From Bacillota bacterium (GTDB lineage: Bacteria > Bacillota > Clostridia > Christensenellales > CAG-138), in the NCBI GenBank assembly GCA_023399275.1, contig JAEWQH010000052.1, positions 1 through 63,839 of the forward strand: DNA of 63,839 bases, written 5' to 3'. How positions within the stretch are numbered: position 1 is the first letter of the stretch; each line of letters opens with the position of its first letter. The notes beneath the pieces are model-generated. The model was given only the letters and a program-made list of their open reading frames with translations, was not told where the DNA came from and ran no database searches. Made by a program: the position numbers and the translations under genes. Positions 1 through 8,900 of this stretch are shown here, one piece after another.

Positions 1-1
1 G

Positions 2-259
2 AGCATGGTGCTCGGCACCTATCTCTTCGGCGGCATCGGACTGCTCGGCCTGCCGATCACCGTCGCGCTGCTCCACGCGCTCAACAAAGAAGGCGCGATC
101 CATCTCTACAAGATGAGCGACGACGAGCCGGCCGCAAAGACCGCGCCCAAAGCCGATACACCGCCTGCGCCTGACGCGCAGCAGGAATCGCAGCAAGCCA
201 ATGGCGCGGAACCCTCCGAGCCGGAGGGCGCGCCGCACGCAACAAACGCAAAAAAATAA
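2..259 (+). CDS. ytvI: YtvI/AI-2E-type membrane protein, C-terminal end (5' cut by window edge)
   Basis: Only the last 85 codons are present; the reading frame is open to the left edge. Residues 1-35 contain a hydrophobic segment with Gly-rich turns (around LFGGIGLLGLPITVALLHAL) that resembles the end of the AI-2E transporter / sporulation membrane protein YtvI family, where a final helix precedes a short cytosolic tail. The remaining 50 residues are an Ala/Pro/Glu-rich, probably disordered tail. The stop lies 34 nt before the likely TTG start of the glycerophosphodiesterase, so the two are probably co-transcribed. The family call rests on a short stretch and is tentative. Confidence 0.5.
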   Translation, partial: SMVLGTYLFGGIGLLGLPITVALLHALNKEGAIHLYKMSDDEPAAKTAPKADTPPAPDAQQESQQANGAEPSEPEGAPHATNAKK

Positions 260-293
260 CGGCTCTACCGCTGCAGGAAAGAAGGCGTTTCAC

Positions 294-1022
294 TTGGTCA
301 AGGCGATTGCGCACCGCGGGTTTTCCGCGCGTTATCCGGAGAATACGATGCTCGCATTTGAGCGCGCGCTGGAGCTCGGCGTAGACGGCGCAGAGTTTGA
401 CGTGCAGCTTTCCAGGGACGGCGTGCCTGTCGTTTTTCACGATGAAAGCCTCGCGCGCATCACGGGCGACGCGCGGCTCGTCAAGGAGCTCACGCTGGAG
501 CAGCTGCGCCAGCTCGACGTATCCTACCGTTTCAAGGGCAAATGCCCCGCGCAGCGCATCCCGACGCTGGAGGAGTATTTTTCGCTGGTGCGAGATCGCG
601 ATTTTTTGAGCATCCTGGAGTTTAAAACCGCCATCTTCGAATACGACGGCATCGAACGTCTCGTGATCGACCTCATCCGCCGCTTCGGTCTTGGCGGGCG
701 CATCGTGCTTTCGTCATTCAACCACTATACGCTGTTGCGCTGCAAAGCCATCGCCCCCGAGCTGCCCTGCGGCATCCTCTATGAGTGCCGCATCGCAGAG
801 CCGCAGGACTACTGTCAACGGCTTGGCATGCAGTACCTGCACCCGGACTATCGGTTTCTGAGCGATGAAGAGCTTGCGAAATACGAACGCGCCGGCATCA
901 GGACCAGCCCCTGGACGGTGGACGAAGATGCGGATATCCGCTATCTGCTCGGCCAGCCGAACATCTTCGCCATCATGAGCAACAAGCCGGACCGGGTGCT
1001 CGCCTTGCGAAACGATGCCTGA
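294..1022 (+). CDS. ugpQ: Glycerophosphodiester phosphodiesterase
   Basis: Hydrolyses glycerophosphodiesters to glycerol-3-phosphate and an alcohol; a soluble TIM-barrel enzyme of the GDPD family. The N-terminus shows the family hallmark HRG followed by the PENT motif, then EFDVQLSRDG and VVFHD, which supply the metal-binding Glu/Asp and the second catalytic His. I chose the TTG at 294 because it has an AGGAAAGAAGG ribosome binding site just upstream and begins 4 residues before the conserved AHRG. An in-frame ATG at 201 would lie inside the preceding gene and add a basic, non-conserved leader. About 242 residues is normal for the bacterial family. A strong terminator follows directly. Confidence 0.9.
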   Translation: MVKAIAHRGFSARYPENTMLAFERALELGVDGAEFDVQLSRDGVPVVFHDESLARITGDARLVKELTLEQLRQLDVSYRFKGKCPAQRIPTLEEYFSLVRDRDFLSILEFKTAIFEYDGIERLVIDLIRRFGLGGRIVLSSFNHYTLLRCKAIAPELPCGILYECRIAEPQDYCQRLGMQYLHPDYRFLSDEELAKYERAGIRTSPWTVDEDADIRYLLGQPNIFAIMSNKPDRVLALRNDA

Positions 1023-1037
1023 TTCCCCCGCCGCAAC

Positions 1038-1062
1038 GCTGCCGAACTCCGGCAGCTTTTTT
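1038..1062 (+). terminator. Rho-independent terminator after the GDPD gene
   Basis: A perfect 7-bp GC-rich stem (GCTGCCG/CGGCAGC) with a 5-nt loop is followed by six T residues. It sits between the convergent GDPD and FAD-oxidoreductase genes. Confidence 0.85.
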
Positions 1063-1070
1063 CTTGGCTG

Positions 1071-2687
1071 CTATGCGCTGCCCCTGGGCGGCGCGAACCG
1101 GGAGATGACGGCCTCCGCGGCCTTGAGTCCGTCGATCGCGGCCGAAACGATGCCGCCGGCATACCCCGCGCCCTCGCCAACCGGATAGACACCTGCGCAG
1201 GATACGCTCTCCATATCCGTCCCACGCAGGATGCGAACCGGCGCGCTCGTGCGCGTCTCAACGCCGGTAAGCACCGCGTCGTCCCGATCATATCCGCGCA
1301 ACTGCCGGCCAAAGGCTCGCATCCCGTCGGCGACGCCCTGCGCCACAAACGGCGGCAGCACACGCCAAAGGTCGCAGCTGGCGACGCCTGGGCGATAGGA
1401 TGGCTGCACCGCACCAAATCCGCGGGGCCGTTCGCGCCGCAGAAATGCGCCAAGCGTGCTCGCGGGCGCTATGCCGCCTCCGCCGCCCGCGCGGTATGCC
1501 GCCTGCTCCATCTGCTGCTGAAAGCGCACGCCGCCCAGCACCCCTTCCGAAAAATCGCCGGGATAAACCTGCACCACCACGGCGGCATTGGCGTTCTGGG
1601 CATCTCGCGCATAATCACTCATGCCGTTGACAACGATCTCGCCATCCGCGGACGCTCCCGCGATCACGAGGCCACCGGGGCACATGCAAAACGTATAGAC
1701 GCCGCGACCGCCGGACTCTGCGCTGAGGCGGTACTCCGCCGCGCCAAGACGCGGATGTCCGGCATATTCGCCGAACTGCGCGGAATCGATCATCCTCTGC
1801 GGATGCTCCACCCGCACACCGACGGCGAAGGGCTTCGGTTCCATGGCGATGCCCGCGTCCGCCAACATTTGATAGGTATCCCGCGCGCCTTGGCCAACGG
1901 CAAGCAGAAGCGTCGCGCAGTCCGTGCGTTCCGTCCCGCCTGGCGAGAAGATCTCCGCCCGCGCGAGCCTGCCATCGGCCGATTCCAACCCGGTCAGCTT
2001 CGTGCGAAAGCGCACCTCGCCCCCGAGCCGCTCGATCTCCCTGCGCATGGTAAAGACCACGCCACGCAACCGGTCCGTGCCAATATGCGGCTTTGCGGCA
2101 ACGGCAATCTCCTCCGGCGCGCCAAAGCGAATGAGCGTGCGCAGCACCTGCTCCCCGCGCGCGTCCTTGCTGCGCGAGGTGAGCTTTCCATCTGAAAACG
2201 TGCCCGCGCCGCCCTCGCCAAACATGACGTTGGAATCCTCGTCCAGTTCACCCGTCGCCCAGTAGCGCTCCACCCGCGCGGCGCGCTGCTCCACCGGGTC
2301 TCCGCGCTCGAGCACCAGCGGTGCATAGCCGTACCTCGCCAGTTCATATGCCGCAAAGAGGCCTGCCGGGCCGAGCCCCGCCACGACGACGCGTCCGCGC
2401 AGGGACTCCGTTCCCGACGGGACCTCGCGCTCCCCCGCTTCGGCATAGGCTTCGGCCCGCGGATTGGCGTGGCTGAGCAGCCGCTTTGCCGCCGCATCGT
2501 CAACCTCCGCCACGGCGGAAAGCAGAAAATGCACATCCTGTTTCTTGCGCGCATCCAGCGCGCGGCGCAGCACGCGCACGCAGGAGACCTGCCGCGCGTC
2601 GAGACCCAGCAGGTCGGCAATGCGAAAGGAGAGCTGCTCGTCGCCTTCCGATAGCGGTTGCTTGATGTTTTGGATGCGCAGCTTCAT
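1071..2687 (-). CDS. NAD(P)/FAD-dependent oxidoreductase (COG2509-type FAD dehydrogenase)
   Basis: Predicted flavoprotein of 538 residues. After an approximately 95-residue alpha/beta N-terminal domain comes the dinucleotide-binding motif VVVAGLGPAGLFAAYELA (near residues 100-117). This is followed by a GDP..ERA-like segment and the family-typical MFGEGGAGTFSDGKLTSR stretch, then a second nucleotide region near LLLAVGQGARDTY. The C-terminus has a PVGEGAGYAGGI FAD-contacting motif. Function in the cell is not established for this family. In Clostridia it commonly lies downstream of cdaA-cdaR and upstream of glmM; here the first half of that arrangement is kept, but glmM is not adjacent. An AAGGGGGG ribosome binding site precedes the ATG. 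Confidence 0.85.
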   Translation of the reverse strand: MKLRIQNIKQPLSEGDEQLSFRIADLLGLDARQVSCVRVLRRALDARKKQDVHFLLSAVAEVDDAAAKRLLSHANPRAEAYAEAGEREVPSGTESLRGRVVVAGLGPAGLFAAYELARYGYAPLVLERGDPVEQRAARVERYWATGELDEDSNVMFGEGGAGTFSDGKLTSRSKDARGEQVLRTLIRFGAPEEIAVAAKPHIGTDRLRGVVFTMRREIERLGGEVRFRTKLTGLESADGRLARAEIFSPGGTERTDCATLLLAVGQGARDTYQMLADAGIAMEPKPFAVGVRVEHPQRMIDSAQFGEYAGHPRLGAAEYRLSAESGGRGVYTFCMCPGGLVIAGASADGEIVVNGMSDYARDAQNANAAVVVQVYPGDFSEGVLGGVRFQQQMEQAAYRAGGGGGIAPASTLGAFLRRERPRGFGAVQPSYRPGVASCDLWRVLPPFVAQGVADGMRAFGRQLRGYDRDDAVLTGVETRTSAPVRILRGTDMESVSCAGVYPVGEGAGYAGGIVSAAIDGLKAAEAVISRFAPPRGSA

Positions 2688-2759
2688 GCGTGCCCCCCCT
2701 TGCGGTATGACAACGGCGGAGCGAATGCCCCGCCGCCGAATGATTCTGTTTGCCAGCCG

Positions 2760-4052
2760 CTAGGACTGGTCAATGGTCACCGTCACCTCGGTGACGGAGA
2801 GCGTGGTCGTCAGCTCGATGGTTGCCTCTTCGTCACGCACCAGCACGGAGACCGGCAGCTTGTATACGCCGGGCGTCAAGCCTGCGATGTCCACAAAGAG
2901 CTGCACATCGCTGCGTGAGAGGATGCTCACAAGGCTGTAGCGCCCCTCCACGGTCAGATCCGCCGCGGCGATGCTCAGCGAGACGTTGCCTCTGCCCTGC
3001 TTGCCATGCACCTGAATCTCCAGCTGCTCAAACGTCTGGGAGATGACCATTTCGCGCACCTCGAGCAGCACCGAGACCGTCTCGCTGTCGAGCAGGCGCA
3101 CGCCGTCCGGCACGATGAGCTCTCCGCTGACGGTCATCGTGGAATCCAGCCCGTTGATCGCGATCGGCTCCAGCGTGATGCTGTCGATCTGATCCAGCGC
3201 AGCCTGATCGCCCACAAGCCGGACGGTGGAAGGCGTTGCGACCGCTTTGACGATCTCGTGGTTTGCGGCGAGGTTGTCCGCGCCGACGAGCGAACTCTCC
3301 ACATCGACCGGCACGTTCTTCATCGGATAGATCGGCAGCCGCACCGTAGACGTCGGCAGCGTGCCGATGATGATATCCGACGAAACGATGTTGTTGTTCT
3401 TGTCGTAAAACGTTACGTCAAACGTGCTGTAGATCGTGCCGGTGCGGTCGGCGAGGTCTACCACGCATTCGCCATGCGTAATGGTGGAGATATCCGTCTT
3501 CGGCCCCGTGATATCCAGGCGGGACGTCGTGGAGAGCGCGTCCATATCCGCCCAGTATCCATCCGGAAGCTGGCCGGTAAACGAGGTTGTGATCGGAATC
3601 GTCTTGGTCACCAGCGTGTCGATCTCAACCGTAACCGTAGCCGGCGTGATCGACTGTACCACCCCGAGCGACGAGGTGACCGTCGCCTGAATCGGCAGCT
3701 CATACACGCGCGCCTCGCTGATGTTGCGCAGGCTGATGGAGGCGATGATCGAGCTGGGGGTAACGTATGCGTAGTTGGTGATCTGCGTGCGCACCTTGAC
3801 GGTGACATCCTGCAGGATATCCGCGCGGCTTCCGCGCACACAGTATCCCTGCGCGATCAATTCCGCCTCGCCGTCGAAACTCGTCGCGACGTTGGTTACC
3901 TCTTTTTCGCGCATGGGTTTCTGATCCGTGAGCACATAACCCCACAGCAGCATGGCGAACACGAGCGCGATCACCTTGAGCGCAAGGTTCTTCGTAAAAA
4001 AGCCCTTTAACCCCGCCAGAAGCTTCGCTTTGTCTATCTTAGGAATGTTCAT
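2760..4052 (-). CDS. cdaR: YbbR-domain protein CdaR, regulator of c-di-AMP synthase
   Basis: 430 residues: a short cytosolic start, one transmembrane helix (residues 18-38, VIALVFAMLLWGYVLT), then a long beta-rich extracytoplasmic part made of repeated YbbR domains of roughly 80 residues. CdaR binds the membrane cyclase CdaA and modulates c-di-AMP production. The ATG at 4052 is preceded by GGAGGGG and starts MNIPKID. The gene overlaps the end of cdaA by 14 nt, which implies translational coupling and a 1:1 complex. A longer in-frame extension to 4184 runs through cdaA sequence and has no protein-like character. Confidence 0.9.
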   Translation of the reverse strand: MNIPKIDKAKLLAGLKGFFTKNLALKVIALVFAMLLWGYVLTDQKPMREKEVTNVATSFDGEAELIAQGYCVRGSRADILQDVTVKVRTQITNYAYVTPSSIIASISLRNISEARVYELPIQATVTSSLGVVQSITPATVTVEIDTLVTKTIPITTSFTGQLPDGYWADMDALSTTSRLDITGPKTDISTITHGECVVDLADRTGTIYSTFDVTFYDKNNNIVSSDIIIGTLPTSTVRLPIYPMKNVPVDVESSLVGADNLAANHEIVKAVATPSTVRLVGDQAALDQIDSITLEPIAINGLDSTMTVSGELIVPDGVRLLDSETVSVLLEVREMVISQTFEQLEIQVHGKQGRGNVSLSIAAADLTVEGRYSLVSILSRSDVQLFVDIAGLTPGVYKLPVSVLVRDEEATIELTTTLSVTEVTVTIDQS

Positions 4053-4905
4053 GCGACCCCTCCGTCGGTTTGCGCTTGAGCCAGCTAAACGCCGAGGCGC
4101 CGCCCGTCTGCCGCAGCAGGCTCTCCAATACGTTGGAGAGCGCCTTTGCGTCGATGTAGCGCACGAGCTTTCCATCCCGCGCAATGGAGATCGCCCCCGT
4201 TTCCTCGGAGACGATGATGGTTATGCTGTCCGAAACCGTAGATACGCCGAGCGCCGCGCGGTGGCGCGTGCCCAGCTCGCGGGAGACGGAAAAATCGTCT
4301 GACAGCGGTAGAAAGCACCCTGCCGCGAGGATGGTGGACCCGCGCACGATGACCGCGCCGTCGTGCAGCGGCGTATTCGGCTCGAAGATGTTTTCGATCA
4401 ATGCGCCGGAGAGGATCCCCTCGATGCGTGTGCCGGTACCAACCAGATCGCCAAGGCCGGTCTTTTGCTCAAACACGATCAGCGCGCCGACGCGCCGGTG
4501 GGACAGCGAGAGGATCGCCGATTGCATATCCCGAATCAGCGCGTTGCTCTGCACGCTGGCGGAATCAAACCACCCCCTGCTAAGCCGCTTGCCGCTCCTG
4601 CCCAGCTTTTCGAGCACGCGGCGGATCTCCGGCTGAAAGAGGATGAAGAGCACGATGATGATGGAGCCCGAAGTCAAAATCGAATCGAGCAGCCAGCTGA
4701 GGATGGTCAGCGAGAGCAGCTGCGCCGCGATCGAGCATAAGAACAGAAGCCCCACGCCTTTGAGCACCTCGTAGGCGCGCGTCTCCTTCGTCCAGACGAT
4801 GAGCTTATAGATCAGCACGGTGATGATCGCGATGTCGAGAAAGTCCTGTATGAAGAACTGCGAAAAGCCGCTGGATAGAGCATTCGTAATGCTGGTATAC
4901 GACAT
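4039..4905 (-). CDS. cdaA: Diadenylate cyclase CdaA (c-di-AMP synthase)
   Basis: Condenses two ATP into the second messenger c-di-AMP, which controls potassium/osmolyte uptake and cell-wall homeostasis. The protein has three hydrophobic segments in the first about 95 residues (the usual CdaA membrane part). The DAC domain follows, with the diagnostic DGA motif (PLHDGAVIVRG, near residue 182) and RHR motif (GTRHRAALG, near residue 213). Length 288 matches CdaA rather than DisA. The ATG at 4905 has an AAAGGAG site 8 nt upstream. It is first in a cdaA-cdaR-FAD oxidoreductase run. The opposing enzyme GdpP is encoded at 47.7-49.7 kb. Confidence 0.95.
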   Translation of the reverse strand: MSYTSITNALSSGFSQFFIQDFLDIAIITVLIYKLIVWTKETRAYEVLKGVGLLFLCSIAAQLLSLTILSWLLDSILTSGSIIIVLFILFQPEIRRVLEKLGRSGKRLSRGWFDSASVQSNALIRDMQSAILSLSHRRVGALIVFEQKTGLGDLVGTGTRIEGILSGALIENIFEPNTPLHDGAVIVRGSTILAAGCFLPLSDDFSVSRELGTRHRAALGVSTVSDSITIIVSEETGAISIARDGKLVRYIDAKALSNVLESLLRQTGGASAFSWLKRKPTEGSHEHS

Positions 4906-4961
4906 TTTGCGTTCTCCTTTCCTCAGGCCGCGCATCCGCGCAAAAGCGCGCAGAGCGCCGG

Positions 4962-5162
4962 CTATTCTTCGATCACATGGCCGGCGATATCCGTTTCGTA
5001 AGCGATGACTTTTTCATTGAGCGTCTTGCCCGTAAGTTTGCCGGATTCTTCATATTCCCGCACAGCGAGCTCCGCAAGCTCTTTTTGCCGGCGCAGGCCT
5101 TCGTCATCCAGCACGGGCTCCTCGATGGGAAGTCCGTCCAACTTGCGCACCTTTGTTTTCAT
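4962..5162 (-). CDS. Small acidic protein of unknown function (66 aa)
   Basis: I do not recognise this protein. It has no membrane segment or Cys, and is rich in Glu, Lys and Leu, with a helical middle (RRQKELAELAVREYEESGK). The ATG at 5162 is preceded by AGGAAT, and a good extended -10 (TGTTATAAT) lies just upstream of it. It ends 57 nt before cdaA on the same strand, so it could be the first gene of that operon. The size and charge pattern resemble ribbon-helix-helix-linked or antitoxin-like small proteins, but nothing in the sequence proves this. Confidence 0.6.
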   Translation of the reverse strand: MKTKVRKLDGLPIEEPVLDDEGLRRQKELAELAVREYEESGKLTGKTLNEKVIAYETDIAGHVIEE

Positions 5163-5392
5163 AACAGATTCCTGCCTAACATTTCTATTATAACATACCG
5201 ATTGCGGCGCGTCGGGAGAAAAATTTGAAATTTCCGTGGCGTTTTCTCCGCGCGTGCAGCGGCCTCTTTGGCGCTTTGCAGCCCGGAAAACGGGCCCCGC
5301 GTCACATCCGCCATCTTTTACTTTATTATTTGCATAAGAACGTGATAAAATCAAGTGAAAGCATATCATCCCCTGCATCTGAGGGAGGTTTT

Positions 5393-5968
5393 ATGTCGAT
5401 TCTTCTCTACCACGGCTCCCCGACCGGCAAAATTCAAACGCTGATGCCCTTTACCGCGGATCACGGCAAGCCATACGTGTATTTCACAACCAGCGACGTA
5501 TCTGCGGCGCTCTATGCCGCGCGCGCCGTCGAGCGCCCGCACTACTGGGTTCCCTGCAGCTACGACGCGCAGGGCAGGCTCGTCTACACCGAGGTGTGGG
5601 AGCATGCCTTTGCGGATGTTTTTGCCGGCAGAAGCGGCTATCTGTACTGCTGCGAGGGAGACGACAAAGCGCTACTGCGCTTTCCGACGCATCAGAGCCT
5701 GCGCCTCTCCGCAAGGCCGGTTGGTGTTCTGCGCAGCGAGCGGATCGACGATCTGCACGCGTGGTTGCTCAAGCGGGCTGCGGAAGGGCGGCTCGTCATC
5801 CAGCGCTACGAATCGCTTGCACCCGAGCAGCTCTCGCTTTGGCATGGCATGGCGCTCGAATCGCTCGCAGGCAGCTTCTCCGGCACGGAGACGGACAACG
5901 CTTTCGCCCGGTTTGTGCGCGAGAAGATGCCCGCCGTATGGGAGCGCTTCTTGCTGGACGCGCGGTAA
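5393..5968 (+). CDS. Conserved hypothetical protein, LYHGS-type (191 aa)
   Basis: The protein opens with LLYHGSPTGKIQTL, then has a VYFTTS segment and a SGYLYCCEG segment. From memory this arrangement occurs in uncharacterised Firmicutes proteins and is reminiscent of ADP-ribosyltransferase-like folds that start H-G-[ST]. No catalytic triad can be assigned with confidence. The ATG at 5393 follows a GAGGGAGG ribosome binding site, and a terminator hairpin follows the stop. It is divergent from the small 66-aa gene, with 230 nt between them. Monocistronic; function unknown. Confidence 0.7.
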   Translation: MSILLYHGSPTGKIQTLMPFTADHGKPYVYFTTSDVSAALYAARAVERPHYWVPCSYDAQGRLVYTEVWEHAFADVFAGRSGYLYCCEGDDKALLRFPTHQSLRLSARPVGVLRSERIDDLHAWLLKRAAEGRLVIQRYESLAPEQLSLWHGMALESLAGSFSGTETDNAFARFVREKMPAVWERFLLDAR

Positions 5969-5982
5969 TCCTCCGCCCTTTT

Positions 5983-6009
5983 GCCCGCAGGAAACGCGGG
6001 CTTTTTTTC
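5983..6009 (+). terminator. Rho-independent terminator after the 191-aa gene
   Basis: The stem GCCCGC/GCGGGC with a 7-nt loop is followed by seven T residues, 14 nt after the stop codon. Confidence 0.85.
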
Positions 6010-6185
6010 TGCCCGCCCCGGCAGGCTCCGCGGGGAAAACAGCTCCGGGCTTGTGCAGGCCGAAGTCCGAACCCCATCCAAACCGGTCATGGCGGCGTCT
6101 CTGTGCGTTTTGCCGCTCAGGTGCCTAAATGGCGAGCGGCAAAACGCAGTTCCATCGTCAAAAAGCCGGCTTTTCGGCAGATCGA

Positions 6186-6213
6186 AGCGCCGCGGGTTTG
6201 ATCCCGCGGCGCT
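6186..6213 (-). terminator. Strong GC hairpin downstream of the clostripain-like gene
   Basis: A perfect 11-bp inverted repeat (AGCGCCGCGGG / CCCGCGGCGCT) with a 6-nt loop lies 50 nt past the stop of the minus-strand peptidase gene. No long T run follows, so it may act as a transcript end or 3'-stabilising hairpin. The remaining sequence between 6010 and 6262 shows nothing else I can name. Confidence 0.5.
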
Positions 6214-6262
6214 TTCGCCCGGCGGCTTCGCCGGTATGGATCGGAAGCGGTCTTTCTCCCGC

Positions 6263-8830
6263 TTAGTAGTTCCGAACCGTCGGCGTCCAGTACTGCCCGC
6301 CGTATACATCCGTAATGCGGTAGGTCATCTGCCAGTTTACGTCGCCGAGCGTCGCGTTGCCGATGGTCCACTCGCCCGTTGCAATCATCTGCTCGCCGAG
6401 GTAGTATGCATCGCTAAACGAGCCGTCGTAATCGTAATAATCGCATAGGAAGTCGATCACGTCCCCTTCGACGATCTCCACGAGCCCCTTCATAACCGTC
6501 TCGGTCGAATCGGCGCCGTAGTCGTACTGCGCGCCGAGCACTGCGCCGTAGGGGTTTGCATCGCTAAACTCCAGTATGATGTTCACGCGCGTGCCGTTGA
6601 GCAGCGCCGGAACGCGCCCGAGGATCGTGTAGCTCTCGTCCACCTGATCTTCGCTGACCAGATAGTAGGCGACGATCTGCCCGTTGAGCGAAAGCCACGT
6701 GCCGTCGTAAGCCATGATGAGGTCGTTGTCCTCATCGTAGTCCGCCACGTTGTCGAGCCCGAGGTCGATGTAGCCGGTTCCGTCGTCGATATAGACATTT
6801 TGCTCGAGCGTGACCACGCTGCTCCACTGTTCCTCGGTGAGCACCAACGTGGGCGTGTCCCCCTTATAGGTGAGCATGAGGTTGGCAAAGCCCGCGTTGT
6901 TCTGCTGGTAAGCGCTCAGCGAACTGCGCACGAGCTCCTCGTCTACCCAGCTGGAGTCCCGATCCCCCGTCACCGCGCTGCGGTTGGAGAGGAAGAGGTC
7001 GAGCAGTTGCGAAACCGTGTCGCTCGAGCCGCTCGCGGTATCGCTGCTGCTGATCGAGCCGCCGAGCAGCGAACCAAGCAGACTGCCGGAGTTGTCGCCG
7101 AGCAGCGTGCCAAGCGCGCTGCCGCTCGAACCGCTGGCGACCTGGCCGCCCGCGGCGATGGAGGCAAAGCTCTTGATGCACTCTGAGTAGCTGCGATCCA
7201 GTCCGATGGCATCATAGGTCTGGATCGCCGTGCTGACCTTGTTCATCGACTGGTACGGGAAGTAGATGGACAGCCCGTTTGCGTGCGTGATGCTCGTGGA
7301 GTTTCGGTTGTACTTGACCGCGCCGCGCAGCACCTGCGCCAGCGCATCCGACTCCGCGGTATCCAGATTCTCCGCAAAGTGGATCAGGTCGATCTGGTTG
7401 ATCTTACTGCTCGTCGAAAAATCGCGCGCACTGCTTCTGGCGGTCGCAACGGTGTTAAACCCGTCCCCCGCGATGAGCTCGCTCGTAGCGGAAGAAAACG
7501 CGTTGAACGCCGAGGGCGCTGTGGCGCTCAGCTCGGCGAGGTCCGTGAGGGAGAGCGTAAGCTGGTTGCTGCTTCCGCTCATCTTGACATAATCATCTAT
7601 GATCTGCTTGCCGAGATCCACGGTATCCATCGCGGGATCCGCGGAGAGCGCAGTCAGCCAGTTGGTATAGTACCAGCCCGTGCCCGGCTCCACCGCCTCC
7701 GAGGCGAGCAGGTAATCGCTGTATTGCCCGGCGACCAGCGCGGTCTCCAGCGTAGCCATCAGGCACGCGTCGAAGCCGATGACGTCAAAGCGCACGCCGC
7801 CGGCCTTGAGCGCCTCGTCGATCTCGTCGAGACTCATGCTGTCGCCCGTAAAGAGCTCGTCGTAGCCATAGGCGGTCAGCGAGCCGCCGCCGTGATCCCA
7901 GAAGACGAGCATATAGCGATCCGCCGGAAACTGCTTGGCGGAAAAGCGAATGAAGTCCGCCAGCGTATCCGGATCCACCATGGAGCGCTTGCCGACGTTT
8001 GCATCCAGCGTCTCCAGCCCGCCCGACTTGACGCGGAATCGCTGGTTGGTGCCGCTCTTTACGACCTGATTCTGCCAGGTAGATGTGCCGCCGGTCTCAA
8101 CGATCAGGTTGATGTTGCTTCCGAGCGTCGCGCTGACCATCTCTTCGAGGTCCGATGTTGCCATGCCGCTCTTGCTCTCCAGGTCGGTTCCGCACATATA
8201 GACCATCACGGTGACGGTCTGGGCGGATGCGGTATCAGTGAATTTATCACGCGCCCCCGCTGCGACCGTCCGGTCCGGCTCATGCGCCTTATAGACCTCC
8301 TCGGACCCGGAGGCGGCCGCGATCTGGCCGGACGTGCTCCCGTAGGTGCCGAGCAGGGAGCCGAGCGCATCCGATACCGAGCCGGACGAGCCGGAGTCGC
8401 TGGTATCGCTCGTGTCAATGCTGCTCAAGCCGGAATCCGTGGTGTAGCTCTCCAGCAGTCCGCTGAAAAGGCCGCCCGAGCTCGTGCTGCCGGAGCACAT
8501 CTTGAACACAACCACGATGCCGACCACGATGAGCGCAAGCACGAGCAGCCGCCCAAGGCAGCTGCGCTTGTTTGACCCGTTTCCGGAGTTGTTGCTCGCT
8601 CCGCCGACGAGCAGCGCGAGCAGAACCGCCAGCAGGCCGCCTCCGCCGCTGCCCAAACCGCGGTTCCCGCCGGACGAACTGCCGGACGAACCGCCGGATA
8701 CGCCGCCGGACGAGCCGCGCCCTCCTCCGCCGACGCTGCCGCTTCCCAGGCCGCTGCCGCGGCGATATGCATTTCCCCCGCCGGAGACGGTCCTTCGGGA
8801 CCTTCCCCCCGGTCTGTTTGCAGGACTCAT
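6263..8830 (-). CDS. Clostripain-related (C11 family) cysteine peptidase, membrane-anchored
   Basis: 855 residues. The first about 80 are a Gly/Ser/Arg-rich low-complexity segment, followed by a transmembrane helix (near residues 92-110, GRLLVLALIVVGIVVVF). The C11 catalytic domain begins at VTVMVYMCGTDLES. The catalytic His is in FWDHGGG and the catalytic Cys in GFDACLMA, with the usual ASEAVEPGTGW motif after it. A second low-complexity insert (repeated LLGS and GSS units) splits the peptidase part from a C-terminal beta-rich domain. Likely a cell-surface Arg-specific protease. The ATG has an AGGAGGG site. Single gene, flanked by convergent and same-strand neighbours. Confidence 0.9.
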   Translation of the reverse strand: MSPANRPGGRSRRTVSGGGNAYRRGSGLGSGSVGGGGRGSSGGVSGGSSGSSSGGNRGLGSGGGGLLAVLLALLVGGASNNSGNGSNKRSCLGRLLVLALIVVGIVVVFKMCSGSTSSGGLFSGLLESYTTDSGLSSIDTSDTSDSGSSGSVSDALGSLLGTYGSTSGQIAAASGSEEVYKAHEPDRTVAAGARDKFTDTASAQTVTVMVYMCGTDLESKSGMATSDLEEMVSATLGSNINLIVETGGTSTWQNQVVKSGTNQRFRVKSGGLETLDANVGKRSMVDPDTLADFIRFSAKQFPADRYMLVFWDHGGGSLTAYGYDELFTGDSMSLDEIDEALKAGGVRFDVIGFDACLMATLETALVAGQYSDYLLASEAVEPGTGWYYTNWLTALSADPAMDTVDLGKQIIDDYVKMSGSSNQLTLSLTDLAELSATAPSAFNAFSSATSELIAGDGFNTVATARSSARDFSTSSKINQIDLIHFAENLDTAESDALAQVLRGAVKYNRNSTSITHANGLSIYFPYQSMNKVSTAIQTYDAIGLDRSYSECIKSFASIAAGGQVASGSSGSALGTLLGDNSGSLLGSLLGGSISSSDTASGSSDTVSQLLDLFLSNRSAVTGDRDSSWVDEELVRSSLSAYQQNNAGFANLMLTYKGDTPTLVLTEEQWSSVVTLEQNVYIDDGTGYIDLGLDNVADYDEDNDLIMAYDGTWLSLNGQIVAYYLVSEDQVDESYTILGRVPALLNGTRVNIILEFSDANPYGAVLGAQYDYGADSTETVMKGLVEIVEGDVIDFLCDYYDYDGSFSDAYYLGEQMIATGEWTIGNATLGDVNWQMTYRITDVYGGQYWTPTVRNY

Positions 8831-8900
8831 GTTGTTTCCCTCCTGTGTGTCGTTTCAGAAACGCGGCATTGCGCGGTTTCCCGCGCCGCCGCAGATACTT

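Noticed and set aside
4962..5968. Possible toxin-antitoxin pair (66-aa and 191-aa genes)
   Set aside because: The genes are divergent, 230 nt apart, each with its own signals, and the larger one has its own terminator. Canonical pairs are co-directional and overlapping.
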